Shown here: piece after piece, positions 34,891-37,956 of the stretch
How the letters are laid out: every line of letters starts with the position of its first letter
Position numbering within the stretch: the stretch's first letter is position 1
From: an uncultured bacterium
GTDB taxonomy: Bacteria; Verrucomicrobiota; Kiritimatiellia; RFP12; UBA3636
NCBI GenBank assembly: GCA_902761575.1
Contig: CACWKU010000007.1
Location: forward strand, 1-37,956
DNA length: 37,956 nt
Reading direction: 5' to 3'
Program-made: the position numbers and the translations under genes
The notes under the pieces: model-generated
What the model was told of the DNA's origin: nothing
Database searches by the model: none
Seen by the model: only the letters and a program-made list of their open reading frames with translations

Positions 34891-34920
34891 CCGCCCGCCG
34901 CGGAGCGACATCCCATGCCA
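34891..34920 (+). promoter_or_regulatory. Translation leader of sctN, duplicate of the sctY leader
   Basis: The 24 nt before the ATG are identical to those at 33062-33085, including GGAG, which sits nine bases before the start codon. It fills almost the entire sctL-sctN gap. Confidence 0.75.
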
Positions 34921-36246
34921 ACGAACACCTTCTCCTACATCACCGAAGTCCTCGACCGCGCGATCGAGGACGCCCAGCCCATCGACGTGAAGGGCAAGGT
35001 GATCCAGGTCGTCGGCACCATCATCAAGGCGTCCGTCCCGGGCGTCAAGGTCGGCGAGATCTGCATCCTGCGCAACCCGTGGGAGAACTTCGAGGTGCAG
35101 GCCGAGGTCGTCGGCTTCACGCGCGACGCCGTGCTCCTCACCGCCCTCGGCGCGATGATCGGCATCAGCGCCGAGACCGAGGTCATCCCCACCCGCCGCG
35201 TGCAGATGGTCCCCGTCGGCCGCAACCTCCTCGGCCGCGTGCTCGACGGCCTCGGGCGCCCGATGGACGCCGAGGTCAAGGGTCCGCTCCGCCCGGACGG
35301 CTACTACCCCGTCTACGCCCCGCCCCCCTCGCCCCTCGAGCGCCGCGTCATCTCCACGCCCATCTCCCTCGGCGTCCGCGCCATCGACGGCCTCCTCACC
35401 TGCGGCGAGGGCCAGCGCATGGGCATCTTCGCCGCCGCCGGCGGCGGCAAGTCCACCCTCCTGGCGCAGATCATCCGCAACACCGAGGCCGAGGTCACCG
35501 TCCTGGCGCTCATCGGCGAGCGCGGCCGCGAGGTGCGCGAGTTCATCGAGAAGGACCTCGGCCCCGAGGGCCTCAAGAAGTCCGTCCTCGTCATCTCCAC
35601 CTCCGACCGCTCCTCGATGGAGCGCCTCAAGGCCGCCTACGTCGCCACCGCCATCGCCGAGTACTTCCGCGACCAGGGCAGCAAGGTGCTGCTGCTCATG
35701 GACAGCGTCACGCGCTTCGGCCGCGCCCAGCGCGAGATCGGCCTCGCGGCCGGCGAGCCGCCGACCCGCCGCGGCTTCCCGCCGTCCGTCTTCTCGGAGC
35801 TGCCCAAGCTCATGGAACGCGCCGGCAACTCCGCCAAGGGCTCCATCACCGCGCTCTACACCGTCCTCGTCGAGGGCGACGACATGACCGAGCCGATCGC
35901 CGACGAAACCCGCTCCATCCTCGACGGCCACATCATCCTCTCCCGCAAGCTCGCGCAGCAGAACCACTACCCGGCGATCGACATCCTCGCGTCCGTCTCG
36001 CGCTGCCAGAGCGCCATCATCCCCAAGGACCACAAGGCCGCCGCCGCCAAGCTGCGCGCGCTCCTGGCGAAGTACGCCGAGGTCGAGCTCCTGCTCAAGA
36101 TCGGCGAGTACAAGAAGGGCTCCGACCCCGAGACCGACGAGGCCATCGCCAAGAACGCCGCCGTCAACGCCTTCCTCAAGCAGGCCCTCGACGAGAAGCC
36201 GACGTACGACGAATCCATTGCCAAACTGAAGGAGGCGGTGAGCTAA
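34915..36246 (+). CDS. sctN: T3SS ATPase, YscN/CdsN family
   Basis: A 443-residue protein of family length. It shows an N-terminal beta-barrel ([20 protein letters not shown]), a Walker A loop [11 protein letters not shown] near residues 172-182, the catalytic [10 protein letters not shown] glutamate region, Walker [12 protein letters not shown] near 258-267, and [18 protein letters not shown]. The hexamer unfolds substrates and detaches chaperones at the base of the injectisome. These motifs separate it from F1 beta, and the neighbouring sctL and sctO rule out a flagellar FliI. Its stop overlaps the sctO start by one base (TAATG). Confidence 0.95.
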   Translation: MPTNTFSYITEVLDRAIEDAQPIDVKGKVIQVVGTIIKASVPGVKVGEICILRNPWENFEVQAEVVGFTRDAVLLTALGAMIGISAETEVIPTRRVQMVPVGRNLLGRVLDGLGRPMDAEVKGPLRPDGYYPVYAPPPSPLERRVISTPISLGVRAIDGLLTCGEGQRMGIFAAAGGGKSTLLAQIIRNTEAEVTVLALIGERGREVREFIEKDLGPEGLKKSVLVISTSDRSSMERLKAAYVATAIAEYFRDQGSKVLLLMDSVTRFGRAQREIGLAAGEPPTRRGFPPSVFSELPKLMERAGNSAKGSITALYTVLVEGDDMTEPIADETRSILDGHIILSRKLAQQNHYPAIDILASVSRCQSAIIPKDHKAAAAKLRALLAKYAEVELLLKIGEYKKGSDPETDEAIAKNAAVNAFLKQALDEKPTYDESIAKLKEAVS

Positions 36247-36719
36247 TGCCCTACGCACTCCAGCCCATGCTCCGCATCCGCGTCCGGCGCGAAGACCGCG
36301 CCGCGACGGAGCTCGTCGCCGCGCGCACGGCGGAGCGCGAGGCGGAGCGCGCGCTGGAGGAGCGCAAGGAGGAGCTCGCGGAATACGAGCGCACGAAGGA
36401 GGAGCGGCGCGACCGCGTCTACGACAAGGTGATGGGCAAGCCGGTCCCGCGCGAGGAGCTGGACCTCGTGCAGGAGGGCATCGCGAAGATCGACCGCGAG
36501 GGCGCCGAGCGCGCGGACGCGGTCGTGCGCGCCGACGAGGAGCGCAAGAGGAAGGAGGAGGCCGTGCACGTCGCGCAGGGCGCGCTCAACCTCGCCATCA
36601 AGAACCGCATGAAGATCGAGGAGCACCGCGACGCGTGGATCCAGGAGGATCTGAAGGAGCAGGAGCGCTTCGCCGAATTCGAACTGGAAGACTTTACCGG
36701 AAGGAAACAAGATGATTGA
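36246..36719 (+). CDS. sctO: ATPase central stalk, YscO/CdsO/FliJ-like
   Basis: A 157-residue protein that is almost one continuous charged coiled-coil hairpin (RTAEREAERALEERKEELAE, then EEAVHVAQGALNLAIKNRMK). The turn region holds KVMGKPVPREELDLVQEGI. Size and position after sctN match YscO and Chlamydia CdsO (CT670). The protein inserts into the SctN ring like a rotor stalk and contacts SctV. It overlaps the next gene by 8 nt. Confidence 0.85.
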   Translation: MPYALQPMLRIRVRREDRAATELVAARTAEREAERALEERKEELAEYERTKEERRDRVYDKVMGKPVPREELDLVQEGIAKIDREGAERADAVVRADEERKRKEEAVHVAQGALNLAIKNRMKIEEHRDAWIQEDLKEQERFAEFELEDFTGRKQDD

Positions 36720-37956
36720 CCCCGTATCCGCTCTTGCCGACGCTTTTTCCACGCCGCCGTCCGTGGAGGCCGCTCTCGCGCGCGACCCCGTCCTGCGCTC
36801 CGCCGGAAACGGCGGAGACGCCGCCTCGTCCGGCTCGCAGCCCGACCCCTCCGCCGTCGCCCGATTCCGCCAGGCCCTCGCCCTCCACGAGGACCTTGCC
36901 GCCGAACGCGAAGCCCTTTCCACATCCGTTCCTGCCGCCGCCGATTCTCGAATGGAGTCCGCGGAGGCCCGATCCGCCAGCCGTGAGACCGGTTCCGTGA
37001 CAGGGTCTCCGACCGCAGGCATCCCCGCCACGCTCGAAACTCTCGCGGCCTCAGCCTCCGCAGCCCTCGCTCGGGCATCGGACTTCGACTCCTCCGCGGC
37101 CGCTCTCGCTGCCGCCGTTCCGCCCGCCACGCCGGGGACCCTCGCTGCGGCTGCCTCCGCCGTCCTGACGCAGTCCTCCGCCCTCGACTCTTCCGCCGCG
37201 GCCCTCGCGGCCGCCGTTCCGCCCGCCAATCCCGCCACCCTCGCGGCCGCGGCCTCTTCGGTCCTGGCGCAGTCCTCCGCCCTCGACTCTTCCGCCGCCG
37301 CCCTCGCGGCCGCCGTTCCGCCCGCCACTCCCGCGACCCTCGCGGCCGCGGCTTCCTCGGTTCTGGCGCAGTTCTCCGCCCTCGACTCTTCCGCCGCGAC
37401 CCTCGCGGCCGCCGTTCCGCCCGCAACTCCCGCGACCCTCGCGGCCGCGGCCTCTTCGGTCCTGGCGCAGTCCTCCGCCCTCGACTCCTCCGCCGCGGCC
37501 CTCGCGGCCGTCACACCACCCGCCACGCCGGCTACCCTCGCGGCCGCGGCCTCTTCGGTCCTGGCGCAATCCTCCACCCTCGACTCCTCCGCCGCGGCCC
37601 TCGCGACCGCCGTTCCGCCCGCCACGCGCGAAACCCTCGCGGCCGCGGCCTCCGCCGCTCTCGCGCAATCGACCGCCTTCGCCGATTCCGCCGCCGCCCT
37701 CGCCGCTGCGGAGTCGCGAATCCCGTTCCATCAGGCCGCCCGTTCCGAACCTTCGAACCTTCGCGCCTTCGAACCTTCGAATGGCGGCGGGGCCGCCACC
37801 GAGGCCGCCGCCATCGCGGCGGGCTCCTCCGCCGCCGCACAGGCGGCCCTTTCCGCCGCCGCGCCGCAGGCGGCTCCCGCCGCCCCCGCGGCCCTCTCCC
37901 CCGACTCCTCCGCCGCGGCCCCCGCGGCCGCCGTTCCGCCCGCCACGCGCGAAACC
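36712..37956 (+). CDS. sctP: SctP needle-length ruler candidate with tandem repeats, 3'-truncated by the window edge
   Basis: A frame of at least 415 residues, open to the right edge. Residues 1-103 are polar, typical of a secreted protein. From residue 104 there are seven tandem 33-residue repeats, roughly PPATPATLAAAASSVLAQ then SSALDSSAAALAAAV: an Ala-rich helix ended by a PP turn. A degenerate stretch follows, containing an octamer-repeat insertion (SEPSNLRAFEPSN), and an eighth unit begins at 37936. The gene overlaps sctO by 8 nt, exactly the place of yscP/cdsP. YscP-type rulers are long, repeat-tolerant exported proteins whose length sets needle length. The diagnostic C-terminal substrate-switch domain lies outside the window, so the call rests on position and architecture. 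Confidence 0.65.
   Translation, partial: MIDPVSALADAFSTPPSVEAALARDPVLRSAGNGGDAASSGSQPDPSAVARFRQALALHEDLAAEREALSTSVPAAADSRMESAEARSASRETGSVTGSPTAGIPATLETLAASASAALARASDFDSSAAALAAAVPPATPGTLAAAASAVLTQSSALDSSAAALAAAVPPANPATLAAAASSVLAQSSALDSSAAALAAAVPPATPATLAAAASSVLAQFSALDSSAATLAAAVPPATPATLAAAASSVLAQSSALDSSAAALAAVTPPATPATLAAAASSVLAQSSTLDSSAAALATAVPPATRETLAAAASAALAQSTAFADSAAALAAAESRIPFHQAARSEPSNLRAFEPSNGGGAATEAAAIAAGSSAAAQAALSAAAPQAAPAAPAALSPDSSAAAPAAAVPPATRET
37021..37713 (+). repeat. Seven 99-bp tandem repeats in the SctP candidate
   Basis: Units start at 37021, 37120, 37219, 37318, 37417, 37516 and 37615, each exactly 99 bp with no frame change. The middle units are almost identical in DNA sequence, while the first and last are more diverged. 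This pattern fits expansion by unequal recombination in the centre. Confidence 0.9.
37748..37779 (+). repeat. 8-bp tandem repeat (AACCTTCG) inside the SctP candidate
   Basis: AACCTTCG, AACCTTCG, CGCCTTCG, AACCTTCG interrupts the 99-bp repeat region. The same octamer forms the leaders of sctE and sctB. Confidence 0.85.

Overview
The window is very GC-rich and every gene I can support lies on the plus strand. It carries most of one type III secretion system (T3SS) locus, preceded by the 3' part of a giant repeat-protein gene. A Chlamydia-like core order (sctD, YscE-like, needle, sctG and later sctN-sctO-sctP), a giant protein with an InlB-type repeat and GIGGG-type repeats, and abundant short tandem repeats in gene leaders suggest an uncultured member of the PVC superphylum, perhaps Verrucomicrobiota/Kiritimatiellae or Lentisphaerae. 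That placement is inference; the window has no rRNA or tRNA marker.

Layout. (1) Positions 2-12733: a reading frame open at the left edge encodes at least 4243 residues of a secreted or surface-type protein. It has an InlB-like repeat, ten large modules and about fifty GIGGG-type solenoid repeats. (2) 12773-17955: a tip/translocon module in the same order as Yersinia lcrG-lcrV-lcrH-yopB-yopD, ending in a perfect 17-bp terminator hairpin. Three of its leaders carry the same pair of TGTAACC-like boxes at exactly 22-bp spacing. (3) 18174-22385: an orphan membrane protein with its own promoter, then a second promoter driving four tandem paralogues of about 170-200 aa with a shared C-terminal signature, and a CesT-like chaperone. 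(4) 22424-37956: the apparatus operon: secretin SctC, an AIM24-like protein, gatekeeper SctW, a chaperone, SctX-like, SctV, SctD, a YscE-like needle co-chaperone, SctF, SctG, SctI, SctJ, SctY-like, SctK, SctL, SctN, SctO and a repeat-rich SctP candidate that runs off the right edge.

Together these would make the outer ring (C), inner rings (D, J), export gate (V with X/Y), sorting platform and ATPase (K, L, N, O), needle, rod and needle chaperones (F, I, E, G), ruler (P), gatekeeper (W), tip/translocon, and possibly an extracellular filament family. SctQ, R, S, T and U are not in the window and probably lie elsewhere. Many stop/start overlaps indicate translational coupling.

The most unusual features are the 22-bp-spaced leader boxes, the four filament-like paralogues, the 33-residue repeats in the SctP candidate, and short tandem repeats of 7, 8 or 9 bp that occupy leaders and also appear in frame inside sctJ, sctK, sctP and the giant gene.
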